Shown piece by piece: positions 6,928 through 14,001 of a stretch of DNA of 20,139 nucleotides. The stretch comes from JACRPI01 sp964385055. GTDB lineage: Archaea; Nanobdellota; Nanobdellia; Woesearchaeales; DSVV01. Both the position numbers and the translations under genes were made by a program. The stretch is taken from the NCBI GenBank assembly GCA_964385055.1, contig CAYLMH010000025.1:1-20139 (forward strand), in the 5' to 3' direction. A model generated the notes under the pieces. The model was given only the letters and a program-made list of their open reading frames with translations. It was not told the origin of the DNA and made no database searches. Numbering within the stretch: position 1 is the first letter of the stretch; each line of letters begins with the position of its first letter.

Positions 6928-7332
6928 ATGAAAAAAGTCATGGTCTTTGGCACATTCGATCTGCTTCACGAAGGACATCTCCATCTCTTTAAGGAAGCGA
7001 AAAAATACGGAGACCTCCTCATTGTCGTTGTCGCGCGAGACGCAAGTGTCAAGAAGATCAAAGGATTTACACCGCATCAAAACGAGTTGCAGCGGCTTGA
7101 AAAAGTGCATGCATCTGGGGTAGTCAATAAAGCACTTCTTGGGTATGAAGATGATTTCTACAAAGTGATTGAAGAACAGAAACCTGCAGTGCTTTGTTTT
7201 GGTTATGACCAAGATAAACAAAACATTGAAGCAGAACTGAAGAAAAGAAAGATCAAAGCAGAAATAATCACGCTGACTGCGTTTGAGCCGGAAAAGTATA
7301 AATCTTCGATTGCGAGAAAGAAGATAAAGTGA
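6928..7332 (+). CDS. ribL: Cytidylyltransferase-family protein, probable archaeal FAD synthase (RibL)
   Basis: A 134-residue nucleotidyltransferase of the HxGH family. GTFDLLHEGHLHLFKEAKKY (8-27) is the nucleotide-binding signature, ARDASVKKIKG follows the pattern of the archaeal RibL group, and FGYDQDKQN is the second landmark. The C terminus carries EKYKSSIARK, equivalent to the phosphate-binding KYSST-like element of this family. Archaeal RibL transfers AMP from ATP to FMN to give FAD; related enzymes of the same size use glycerol phosphate, so RibL is the best guess rather than proven. It is cytoplasmic. It ends 14 bp before the structured repeat at 7347, which probably terminates it. Confidence 0.75.
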   Translation: MKKVMVFGTFDLLHEGHLHLFKEAKKYGDLLIVVVARDASVKKIKGFTPHQNELQRLEKVHASGVVNKALLGYEDDFYKVIEEQKPAVLCFGYDQDKQNIEAELKKRKIKAEIITLTAFEPEKYKSSIARKKIK

Positions 7333-7346
7333 GCGATTTCAGAGTT

Positions 7347-7478
7347 AAAAAAGCAACAACATGGCCAGACGGAGCAAACGAGGTTGCCCTACGAAGTGGG
7401 GCGTTCTCGTTTGCGGAGTAGGGCTTGACGAACGAAGTGAGGCAAGACCGTCTGTGCCATTGTTGTTGTTGCTTTTTT
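7347..7478 (+). repeat. Three-way-junction repeat element, copy 1
   Basis: The ends AAAAAAGCAACAAC (7347-7360) and GTTGTTGCTTTTTT (7465-7478) are perfect inverses. Inside, ATGGC pairs with GCCAT (7456-7460) and CAGACGG (7366-7372) with CCGTCTG (7448-7454). The closed stem holds hairpin 1, GCAAACGAG pairing with CTCGTTTGC over a GCCC/GGGC apex, then GGAGTAG, then hairpin 2 with a weak CTTG/CAAG stem. It lies between two convergent genes and ends in T runs on both strands, so it could terminate both. Confidence 0.75.
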
Positions 7479-7494
7479 CTATTGTAATTCTAAC

Positions 7495-8955
7495 TTACTT
7501 TGATTTAATCTCAATCAACAGTTCATCATAAATTTGCGGTTCTAAATCAGCGTGATGAAATGTTTCAAATTTTCCTGAGTATACAGATTGCAGCAGATAC
7601 GTTTCTTCAATCAAATTCTTTGTGGCATCATCATAAAATCCAAATCCCGCTTCATAAAACACAAATACTCGTCTGCCTGAAGTAAGTGCTTCATCAAAGA
7701 TAGGAAGCTCTGATGGCATTCCTTGACATTCACGTTTTGCGTAATACGCGACAAATAAGCAGAAATCTTTTTGCACAAAAACAACACCATCAGAAGGAAC
7801 AACTGAAGCAATCCCTGAACCAAATTCTTCAGTATAAATATGTTCTTTTCGTTGTTCAAAGAGAGCAAGTCCAGGCATAAAAAGTTGCACGCAGAGAATC
7901 CCTACTAAAAAATATGCAGCAAGTTGCGCCTTTCTATTTTCAAGACAGCAAAGAACATAACAGATAATGACTGACGCGGGAAAGAAAACATAAATGCCAA
8001 GATGACGAAGATCAAACGTTGCATTTTTTGTAAATAAAACAAAAAACAACAGAATCATGGAGAAAAAGAAAAGAATAACTTTCTCTTTGCGCAGAACAGC
8101 ATAACCAAGTCCAAGGATACAAAAGAGAAAAAACAGAAGCGGATACCATGCAGTGATCTCATGAATAATTAAAGAAGTGTATGTAAGCAAAGGTGCATTG
8201 CTTGCAGTGGAAGCAACAGTGATCATCAGCCAGAGGTACATATAAAAAGCAGCAGCGGCGAGGACAAGAAAAGGAAGAACAAGTACAACAAAATCTTTCC
8301 ATGTCCAATCTTCTTTTTTTGCATAAAAAACAAAAAAACCAAAGTAAAGTAACGGAAAGAATACAGTCGCTTCGCGCATCCAGAGGAGAAACCCGAGCAA
8401 GATGCTTGATAAAAAGAGCATCCATTCTTTGTGTTGTTTCAATCCAACAAGCAAAAAGTACATCGCGGCAAATGCAAAGAAGTATTCAGTGCCATGCTCT
8501 TTTGAGAGAACAGAATTAAAAAGTGGTGCGCTGATACCAAACAGCAGTGCGCAAAGAAGCGCGGGAATATTCTTCTCATACAGTTCAAGAAGGAAGAGAT
8601 AAAGCACAACAACAGAGAGACTTCCAAAAAAGAATTGCAGAAAAAATGTTGCAGCTTCAGATCCAATCCCAAAAAAATGAAGCAACCAAAAGCAGGCAAC
8701 AGTCAAGTACATGTTTCCTGTTCTCCAGGGAAATGCGCCAGCGTCAATTGCTGAGAAGTAATGGGAATATAGCGCATCATACTCATCCAGCACGACATAT
8801 TCCGCGTACATCGCGTATTCGACCATGTCATGCTGAAAGAATCCAGGTTCCATAAAAGAGAGATAAAGAGAAAGCATGAAGACAAACAGGAAAAGAGAAG
8901 TGATGATTGTTGTTTTATTTTTTAACCAAACTTCTTTGACTTCCATAAATTCCAT
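7495..8955 (-). CDS. Polytopic membrane glycosyltransferase, GT-C like
   Basis: A roughly 486-residue membrane protein with about ten hydrophobic segments. The first is followed by a loop with FFQHDMVEYAMYAEYV, placing an aspartate where GT-C enzymes (the mannosyltransferase/ArnT/PMT superfamily) keep their catalytic acid. EKNIPALLCALLFGISAPLF, LSKEHGTEYFFAFAAMYFL and LGFLLWMREATVFFPLL follow the usual helix pattern of that superfamily. A soluble tail of about 120 residues lies at the C terminus. Such enzymes move a sugar from a polyprenyl phosphate carrier to a lipid, glycan or protein outside the membrane. An in-frame GTG at 8997 would add 14 residues, but a TATA-like box at 8978-8987 lies 27 bp before ATG 8955, so that start is chosen. 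Donor and acceptor are unknown. Confidence 0.7.
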   Translation of the reverse strand: MEFMEVKEVWLKNKTTIITSLFLFVFMLSLYLSFMEPGFFQHDMVEYAMYAEYVVLDEYDALYSHYFSAIDAGAFPWRTGNMYLTVACFWLLHFFGIGSEAATFFLQFFFGSLSVVVLYLFLLELYEKNIPALLCALLFGISAPLFNSVLSKEHGTEYFFAFAAMYFLLVGLKQHKEWMLFLSSILLGFLLWMREATVFFPLLYFGFFVFYAKKEDWTWKDFVVLVLPFLVLAAAAFYMYLWLMITVASTASNAPLLTYTSLIIHEITAWYPLLFFLFCILGLGYAVLRKEKVILFFFSMILLFFVLFTKNATFDLRHLGIYVFFPASVIICYVLCCLENRKAQLAAYFLVGILCVQLFMPGLALFEQRKEHIYTEEFGSGIASVVPSDGVVFVQKDFCLFVAYYAKRECQGMPSELPIFDEALTSGRRVFVFYEAGFGFYDDATKNLIEETYLLQSVYSGKFETFHHADLEPQIYDELLIEIKSK

Positions 8956-8977
8956 TAATAGATTATGGTTAATAAGT

Positions 8978-8987
8978 TTTTTTAAAA
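8978..8987 (-). promoter_or_regulatory. TATA-like box of the GT-C like gene
   Basis: A T7A6 tract with a TTTTAAAAA core is centred 27 bp before ATG 8955 on the minus strand. Confidence 0.4.
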
Positions 8988-9018
8988 AAGAATACACACA
9001 AATCGCCCCAACACAAAA

Positions 9019-9076
9019 ACACGCGCGAGCAGAAGCAAAATGTCAGGGGGACCCATTGCGCAGCAATGGGGTTAAT
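9019..9076 (+). repeat. GGGGGACCC hairpin repeat, copy C
   Basis: ACACGCGCGAGC (9019-9030), then TGTCAGGGGGACCC (9041-9054) and the perfect hairpin CCCATTGC (9052-9059) GCA GCAATGGG (9063-9070), then GTTAATAT. It matches copy B (1909-1973) in the upstream block and both edges but has a shorter stem. It lies between divergent genes, upstream of dus. Confidence 0.65.
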
Positions 9077-9099
9077 ATGAAGTAAAAAGAGAATAAAGA

Positions 9100-9108
9100 T
9101 TTTAAAAG
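9100..9108 (+). promoter_or_regulatory. TATA box of dus
   Basis: TTTTAAAAG is centred 26 bp before ATG 9130. The AAGGAGAG just after it is too far from the ATG to act as an SD if the transcript is leaderless. Confidence 0.5.
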
Positions 9109-9129
9109 AAAGGAGAGAAACAAGAAGAA

Positions 9130-10122
9130 ATGAAGCAATTCAAAATCGGCAACTATATCCTCGACAGTCCAACCTGTCTTGCGCCAATGGCTGGTGTTTG
9201 TAACATCGCATTTCGAGTCATGGCCAGAAGATACGGCGCAGGGCTTGTCTACAGTGAATTCGTCAATGCAACAGCGATAAGCAGAGAAAATGAGTACGCA
9301 ATAAAAATGATGCGAACAGCAGAAGAAGAACGCCCCGTCTCTATCCAATTATTCGGTTCAGAAATCGCAGACATAAAAAAAGCAACAACACTTCTCCAAG
9401 ATAAAACAGATATTGTGGATTTCAATTTTGGCTGTCCTGCGCATCAAGTCACCTGTACTGGTGCAGGTGCTGCACTTCTTAACCAACCAGAAAAAGTAAA
9501 ACAAATTGTTGAAGCAATGGTGAGTGTCAGCGAAAAGCCAGTCACAGTCAAAATGCGTTTAGGCATGAGTGAAAAAAATATCACGGTCCTAAAATTAGCA
9601 AAAGCAGTGGAAGCAGCAGGAGCAGCAGCAGTCGCAGTGCATGGACGAACATTGGAACAACAATACAGCGGAACCGCAAACTGGGATATGATCAGACAAG
9701 TGAAAGAAACAGTAAACATTCCTGTGATTGGAAATGGCGATGTCATCAATGAAATGAAAGCAAGAGAAATGATAGAACAAACTGGCGTTGACGCAGTGAT
9801 GGTTGGTCGCGCAGCATGCGGCAATCCATTCATTTTCTCAAGAATAAATCAGTATCTCAAAACCGGCACTATGTTACCACAGAAAGACACGATAGATTTA
9901 TTTTTTGAATACGTTGATTTATGGGAAAAATATGAAGGATTAAAATTCACGAATCTCAGAATTCAGGCATCGTACTTCACCAAAGGAATTCCAAACGCAG
10001 CGCAATTACGAGTTGATTTGGTGAAGGCAAAAAATGTTGTTGAAGTAAAAGATATTCTGCAGAAATTTAAGGATGAAAGAAATAAAGATATAGAAGAAAC
10101 ACAGATTCCTGTTTCTATTTAA
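9130..10122 (+). CDS. dus: tRNA-dihydrouridine synthase
   Basis: A 330-residue FMN-dependent enzyme that reduces uridine to dihydrouridine in the tRNA D loop. The TIM-barrel landmarks are in order: LAPMAGVCNIAFR (FMN site, 18-29), SIQLFGS, FNFGCPAHQVTCTGAGAALL with catalytic Cys102, VTVKMRLG (FMN-binding lysine), VAVHGRTLEQQYSGTANWD, IPVIGNGDV and VDAVMVGRAACGNPFIF. A shorter C-terminal helical domain binds tRNA. It is closest in style to DusB-like enzymes. It is transcribed alone from a TATA box at 9100, and its stop overlaps the 3' end of the opposing unknown gene by 8 bp. Confidence 0.95.
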   Translation: MKQFKIGNYILDSPTCLAPMAGVCNIAFRVMARRYGAGLVYSEFVNATAISRENEYAIKMMRTAEEERPVSIQLFGSEIADIKKATTLLQDKTDIVDFNFGCPAHQVTCTGAGAALLNQPEKVKQIVEAMVSVSEKPVTVKMRLGMSEKNITVLKLAKAVEAAGAAAVAVHGRTLEQQYSGTANWDMIRQVKETVNIPVIGNGDVINEMKAREMIEQTGVDAVMVGRAACGNPFIFSRINQYLKTGTMLPQKDTIDLFFEYVDLWEKYEGLKFTNLRIQASYFTKGIPNAAQLRVDLVKAKNVVEVKDILQKFKDERNKDIEETQIPVSI

Positions 10123-11623
10123 CTAATGCTAATAATTTTGCGCCCATTGCTTTTTCTTGCGCAGTGCCGTACATGTATCGATGCTTTACTTGTCCTCGAA
10201 AGCCATCTATTCTTCCTTCGTAATGTTCAGCTATTGCTGTTTTGTAATCAGGAGTAAGTGTGCCATTAATGTATGCATCAGGAACCTCAACACGTGTTGT
10301 TCTATTTCGTCGTGTCCAATCATCGACACTGACATGCCGTCGTGCGAGATAACGGATAGGATGCTCATCGTGCTTGACAACAGTTCCGCGTGGGCTATCA
10401 TTTGTTTTGTAGATAATAAGTGGAGGGAATGCATAGTCTGCGTGAAAGAGAACTCGTGCGCTGCCATGAACACCGACATAATTAAACGCGGTAGTTTCCC
10501 AAGTTGTTCCTTTGAATTCAAGCGTATGCCCCTCAAGCGCGTATCCTTTTCCTGTAAGGTCTTTATTTATCTCTGAATACAGCCGTCGAAGTTCATGAAT
10601 CTTTTCAGGAGGGAGATCAGGAGTCGCTTGTGCTTGGGTGAGTACTTCAAAGCGCAACCGTTCTGCGCGAATTGCTGTTATGACAGAAGGATCCATCAAA
10701 ACAGGCATTTGCATAAGGTTTTTTGAAACTTGGAATTGTGTCGCGCCATTACGTCCATGATAAAGCCAGTACATGAGGATGTCCATTAAGAGAACATCTC
10801 TTGGTGGATTTGTTCCAGGAGTATATGTAGGATCCGTTCGAACCCCTTCATGTTTATATGTTCCTGTCATGTCAAATGGTAAAAATGCTGTTCCTCTTCT
10901 TTCATGATATTCACGGAATGCCTGCGGATTATGTTTCGCGAGATCCATCAGCGACGCAAGATCTTTGTCAATGACGAGAACATTTGTTCGTCCTTCTTTG
11001 GTGTGCGACCAGTGGAAATCTTCTGTTGTGGAAAAAGCTCCTGTGATAAAATGACCTTCTCGACCAAAAAGGTCATCAATGCTTACGCTTCTGTATCTAA
11101 GGACATCATTTCCTGCGCGAGCGCTTGAGTCTGAACGAACTTTTGCAGTCGTGACAAGAGATCCTTGAAATGGAGCTATTGATAATGAATCCAAATCAAA
11201 CAGTTCTTTGTCTCCATCTCCATTCCAAAGGTGCGCTGCTTTAAATCTTCTGGATTGTCGTGCGCGAATTTCACATTGCAGTGCATGCTCAACATCGCGT
11301 TGAGAAGCATGAAGAAGATCGAGCGTGTCTCGTTTGTATCCAGTCCCGTTTCGTTCACGAGTATATGTTTTCTGTTCAAAAGGAACATCAAAGAGCCGAG
11401 GGAATAAGCTTGTCTGTGTCCAATAACTTTGCCATGTGCGAAGCGCAGCTTGTCGTTGTTTTTTCGTTAACCTGCGAAAGTGTCCGAAATAAAATGTAGC
11501 GGGATCAAACATGAGAACAATATCTTTCTCTGGAACTCGATAAGATAATACATACCGTCGTGGTGTTCTTCCTGGATAATCAGTGTTATGCATAGGCATA
11601 AATAGGAAAAAATGCGTCTTCAT
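10115..11623 (-). CDS. Unknown protein, 502 residues
   Basis: I do not recognise a family. The protein is soluble, rich in Arg, His, Tyr and Thr, with no clear signal peptide or membrane segment; HFFLFMPM near the start is too short to count. Tracts that may matter: RRLTKKQRQAALRTWQSYW, TGAFSTTEDFHWSHTKEGRT, VLVIDKDLASLMDLAKHNP, GVHGSARVLFHADYAFPPL and PIRYLARRHVSVDDWTRR. The mix of aromatic and charged residues is typical of a folded cytoplasmic enzyme or binding protein. It has its own TATA-like box (11641-11651) and ends inside the dus stop region. ATG 11623 is the only start that fits the promoter. Confidence 0.75.
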   Translation of the reverse strand: MKTHFFLFMPMHNTDYPGRTPRRYVLSYRVPEKDIVLMFDPATFYFGHFRRLTKKQRQAALRTWQSYWTQTSLFPRLFDVPFEQKTYTRERNGTGYKRDTLDLLHASQRDVEHALQCEIRARQSRRFKAAHLWNGDGDKELFDLDSLSIAPFQGSLVTTAKVRSDSSARAGNDVLRYRSVSIDDLFGREGHFITGAFSTTEDFHWSHTKEGRTNVLVIDKDLASLMDLAKHNPQAFREYHERRGTAFLPFDMTGTYKHEGVRTDPTYTPGTNPPRDVLLMDILMYWLYHGRNGATQFQVSKNLMQMPVLMDPSVITAIRAERLRFEVLTQAQATPDLPPEKIHELRRLYSEINKDLTGKGYALEGHTLEFKGTTWETTAFNYVGVHGSARVLFHADYAFPPLIIYKTNDSPRGTVVKHDEHPIRYLARRHVSVDDWTRRNRTTRVEVPDAYINGTLTPDYKTAIAEHYEGRIDGFRGQVKHRYMYGTAQEKAMGAKLLALVK

Positions 11624-11640
11624 TTAAAAAAGTTCGTGAA

Positions 11641-11668
11641 GATTTAAAGTCAAAAAACATATAAAGGA
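11641..11668. promoter_or_regulatory. Divergent TATA boxes between the unknown gene and the lipoprotein gene
   Basis: Minus strand: GACTTTAAATC (11641-11651), centred about 23 bp before ATG 11623. Plus strand: CATATAAAGG (11659-11668), centred about 25 bp before ATG 11688. The two starts are only 64 bp apart, so the genes may influence each other. Confidence 0.5.
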
Positions 11669-11687
11669 AACCATTAAAAAATAACTG

Positions 11688-12719
11688 ATGAAAAAAATAC
11701 TACCCCTACTATTTGTCGTTTTGTTAATAATGTCTGTCGGAAGTTGTTCAAAAGAGCAACTGTCTTCAGAGCAGCAACAGCTTGTAGAAGAGCAGCAAAC
11801 AGAAGACAGCGAAGAAGAAACTGCTGTCGATTACACCGCAAGCGACTTTACTCCACCTACAGGAAAGGCAGAAGGTGCTGATGACGATAATCCTTGGAAT
11901 TCAAGAATGCTTTTTGCGACATCAGAAGATGGGTTGACATGGACAAAAACAAATCAGCTCATCGCAGATCAAGCTAATGTTCCTTCAGTTACAATGGATA
12001 GTGAAGGAAGAATCTTTGTCTATCACGTGACATGGACAGAAGGGTTGCAGAATCAGGCAGTAGTTGCAATCTCAGAAGATAAAGGAGAAAATTGGGTTTT
12101 CAAGAAAGTGGTTGTTGATGGGATTGAAGAGAATATGAAGCCTGCGACAGATCCATGTATTGTGCAGTTAGAAGATGGAACATTCCGATTATATTTTACA
12201 AGCGAAATACAAGGAGTTGGACATCCAGAAGTATTCTCTTCTGTTTCAGATGATGGAATTAACTTTGTCTTGGAAGAAGGAGCTCGTGTTTCCATCGCAG
12301 AAACAGGAGAAAAACTTATTGATCCTACTGTTTTCAAGATTGGAGAGACGTGGCATCTTTATACGCTGTATCTTGGTGGTTCAGAAGGAAATTTTCACGC
12401 AACTTCAGAAGACGGGCTTACGTTCACAGAAGAAGATCCTATAGAAGAGAGGATGATTCTTTCTAATGGGATTACGATGGATGGTGTTTCACGGTTTTAT
12501 GGGTTTAAACATGCAGAAGATACGGATGCAAAATACGCGTTTGAAATTTATTCCTGGACAAGCGAAGATGGATTTACTTGGACGCAGGATGAAGGTATTC
12601 GGTTAGAATATGATGAAGAAAACGAAATGGAAAAGAAGTTTGTCAAAGATCCTGCGGTAGTCCAGTTAGATGATGGGACATACATGATGTTTTACATCAC
12701 TGCGATTCCTGATGAATAA
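11688..12719 (+). CDS. Lipoprotein with five Asp-box repeats (sialidase/GH43-like beta-propeller)
   Basis: A 343-residue secreted protein. Residues 1-19 are a signal peptide ending in the lipobox VGSC with Cys20, so it is probably lipid-anchored outside the cell. A Glu/Gln/Ser-rich linker (21-66) follows. The rest contains five Asp-box-like motifs: SEDGLTW (79-85), SEDKGENW (129-136), SDDGINF (187-193), SEDGLTF (240-246) and SEDGFTW (292-298), spaced about 50-60 residues apart as blades of a beta-propeller. DPCIVQLEDGTFRLYF and DPAVVQLDDGTYMMFY match the blades of GH43/GH32/sialidase-type folds. The catalytic triad of a sialidase is not evident, so it may bind or cut surface glycans. Leaderless from a TATA box at 11659. 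Confidence 0.8.
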   Translation: MKKILPLLFVVLLIMSVGSCSKEQLSSEQQQLVEEQQTEDSEEETAVDYTASDFTPPTGKAEGADDDNPWNSRMLFATSEDGLTWTKTNQLIADQANVPSVTMDSEGRIFVYHVTWTEGLQNQAVVAISEDKGENWVFKKVVVDGIEENMKPATDPCIVQLEDGTFRLYFTSEIQGVGHPEVFSSVSDDGINFVLEEGARVSIAETGEKLIDPTVFKIGETWHLYTLYLGGSEGNFHATSEDGLTFTEEDPIEERMILSNGITMDGVSRFYGFKHAEDTDAKYAFEIYSWTSEDGFTWTQDEGIRLEYDEENEMEKKFVKDPAVVQLDDGTYMMFYITAIPDE

Positions 12720-12752
12720 TTTTTTATCCTTCTTTTTATTTATTCTTTTTTC
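12720..12752 (+). terminator. T-rich terminator after the lipoprotein gene
   Basis: Six or more T runs (TTTTTT, TTTTT, TTTTTT) follow the stop codon at once. Confidence 0.45.
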
Positions 12753-12808
12753 TTAGAAGCAGTGGATTATTAAAAAAATAAAACATAGAAAAGAGAAAGA
12801 AAAATAAA

Positions 12809-13189
12809 TTATTTCACTAAAACGCCGTTCACACAGCCATCTTGTGCTGGTCGTGAAGTAATGCGCACGCGACCTTTGTCTGTTTCAACAACAGCGCCTT
12901 TCGTAAGTGCGTTTGTTCGAACATAATGTCTGTTTGCAGGGTTTTCAGCGACATATTTCATAGTTGCTTTTACTGCACGTTTGGTTGAAGGATCAATAAC
13001 ATTCACAAGAGTTGCTGCCATGGTACGGATTTTTTTGCCTCCGCCTTTAGTTCTAACAACCTTAAGGTTTTTCTCTCCAATTGGAGGGAGTGTTGGAACA
13101 TTACCCATTTCAAGGAGTTTTTTTCCTCGAGCTGAGATGTATCTGCTTCCTGTTGATTTTCGTTTTGGTCTAAATTGTACGATTGCCAT
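12809..13189 (-). CDS. rps8e: Small-subunit ribosomal protein eS8 (S8e)
   Basis: A 126-residue protein of the archaeal/eukaryotic small ribosomal subunit, absent from bacteria. The whole chain fits: FRPKRKSTGSRYISARGKK at the N terminus, RTKGGGKKIRTMAA, VIDPSTKRAVKATMKYVAENPANRHYVRTNALTKGAVVET, and TSRPAQDGCVNGVLVK at the end. It is a monocistronic gene, not part of a ribosomal operon here. The TATA box at 13213-13221 lies 28 bp before the ATG. It is a useful phylogenetic marker for placing this genome. Confidence 0.97.
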   Translation of the reverse strand: MAIVQFRPKRKSTGSRYISARGKKLLEMGNVPTLPPIGEKNLKVVRTKGGGKKIRTMAATLVNVIDPSTKRAVKATMKYVAENPANRHYVRTNALTKGAVVETDKGRVRITSRPAQDGCVNGVLVK

Positions 13190-13212
13190 ATCGTTTGAAA
13201 AATAGGAGGTTC

Positions 13213-13221
13213 TTTATAAAG
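13213..13221 (-). promoter_or_regulatory. TATA box of rps8e
   Basis: The symmetric TTTATAAAG core is centred about 28 bp before the eS8 ATG. Confidence 0.5.
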
Positions 13222-13231
13222 ATTATTGTTT

Positions 13232-13651
13232 TTAAGGCGCTCTGGAAAAAGAATAAGAGAAAATTGTAGTGGCTTTTGAAAATGCTTTTGTGGTCTCTTT
13301 TATCGAAATATCTGTGCAGATTCCATTCTCGCAGTCACATTCTATTTGAGACGTTGAAACATAATTATTCTCGCAAGTGTACTCTACAAGTTTAGAATCG
13401 TCATAACAGTAATCAACAACAGAAACAATGGTCATCGTACGTTTCAGTGTTCCTTTTGTCTGACCAATAACAGTTGGATCTGCGCCATTGTCAGAATCAG
13501 TGCATGTAGTTGATACGCTCAAGTCTCCTCTTGTTCCAACGTTTAATGCCTGTCCTACAGAAGGAAGAGCGAAATTTGCGTAGGATAAGAGAAAGAGTAT
13601 GGCAAGAGCAGTAAGTGCAGTGACAATGTAAAATTGATAATCTTTTTTCAT
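13232..13651 (-). CDS. Small secreted or membrane-anchored Cys-rich protein
   Basis: A 139-residue protein from ATG 13651. The reading frame is open back to 13792, but GAGAGGTG (13658-13665), a strong Shine-Dalgarno, and the TATA box at 13687 place the start here. MKKDYQFYIVTALTALAILFLL is a signal or anchor helix. The outside part has the pattern TTCTDSDNGADP ... GQTKGT ... VVDYCYDDSKLVEYTC ... IECDCENGICTD, a cysteine-rich module that I associate with surface proteins of Woesearchaeota and Pacearchaeota; that link is from memory. Seven cysteines are in the mature part, likely in disulfides, and the VKOR gene at 17705 could help form them. The function is unknown, possibly adhesion or an envelope component. 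Confidence 0.7.
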   Translation of the reverse strand: MKKDYQFYIVTALTALAILFLLSYANFALPSVGQALNVGTRGDLSVSTTCTDSDNGADPTVIGQTKGTLKRTMTIVSVVDYCYDDSKLVEYTCENNYVSTSQIECDCENGICTDISIKETTKAFSKATTIFSYSFSRAP

Positions 13652-13657
13652 GAAAGA

Positions 13658-13697
13658 CACCTCTCTAGTAACATTCCTGGTTTTGTGATATAAATAC
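13658..13697 (-). promoter_or_regulatory. TATA box and Shine-Dalgarno of the Cys-rich gene
   Basis: GTATTTATATC (13687-13697) predicts a start near 13666, giving a leader of about 15 nt that contains GAGAGGTG (13658-13665), 6 nt before ATG 13651. It is one of the few genes here with a clear SD. Confidence 0.55.
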
Positions 13698-13784
13698 TTG
13701 TCGGAATTGAATGAGTTTAGGGGGAATACTTCGTTAAAGGATAATGTCTGGTAAGAGAGACGCTCCATCAACTGTCGCGTCTCC

Positions 13785-13823
13785 ACGCACAAGACCTCAC
13801 AAGAATTGTTCGGTCTTGTGCGT
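13785..13823. repeat. 12-bp inverted repeat ACGCACAAGACC/GGTCTTGTGCGT
   Basis: Perfect arms at 13785-13796 and 13812-13823 around a 15-nt loop, 14 bp from structured repeat copy 2. No gene covers it once the Cys-rich gene is trimmed to its SD-defined start. Confidence 0.55.
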
Positions 13824-13836
13824 TCATTTACGGAAT

Positions 13837-13960
13837 AAAAAATAACAACATGGCCAGACGGAGCGAACGAGGTTCACTTACAAAGTGAGTGGTTCTCGTT
13901 CGTGGAGTAGCACTTTTCTTTTAGAAAAGTGCGTCTGTGCCATTGTTGTTGTTATTTTTT
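13837..13960 (+). repeat. Three-way-junction repeat element, copy 2
   Basis: AAAAAATAACAAC (13837-13849) pairs with GTTGTTATTTTTT (13948-13960). ATGGC and CAGACG pair with CGTCTG and GCCAT as in copy 1. Hairpin 1 is GCGAACGAG with CTCGTTCGT over CACTTACAAAGTG. GGAGTAG is conserved. Hairpin 2 is CACTTTTC with GAAAAGTG. Stem positions differ from copy 1 in pairs (a G-C to T-A swap in the outer stem, an A-T to G-C swap in hairpin 1). Confidence 0.75.
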
Positions 13961-14001
13961 ACAGAAACCAGACTAATGTATCCTAGACCTAAAGAAAAAA
14001 A

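Noticed and set aside
7347..7478. CRISPR or tandem repeat array
   Set aside because: The copies are single, kilobases apart and internally folded, with no spacers.
13652..13792. N-terminal extension of the Cys-rich protein
   Set aside because: It would place 47 hydrophilic residues before a signal helix and cross the promoter; a strong SD and TATA box mark ATG 13651.
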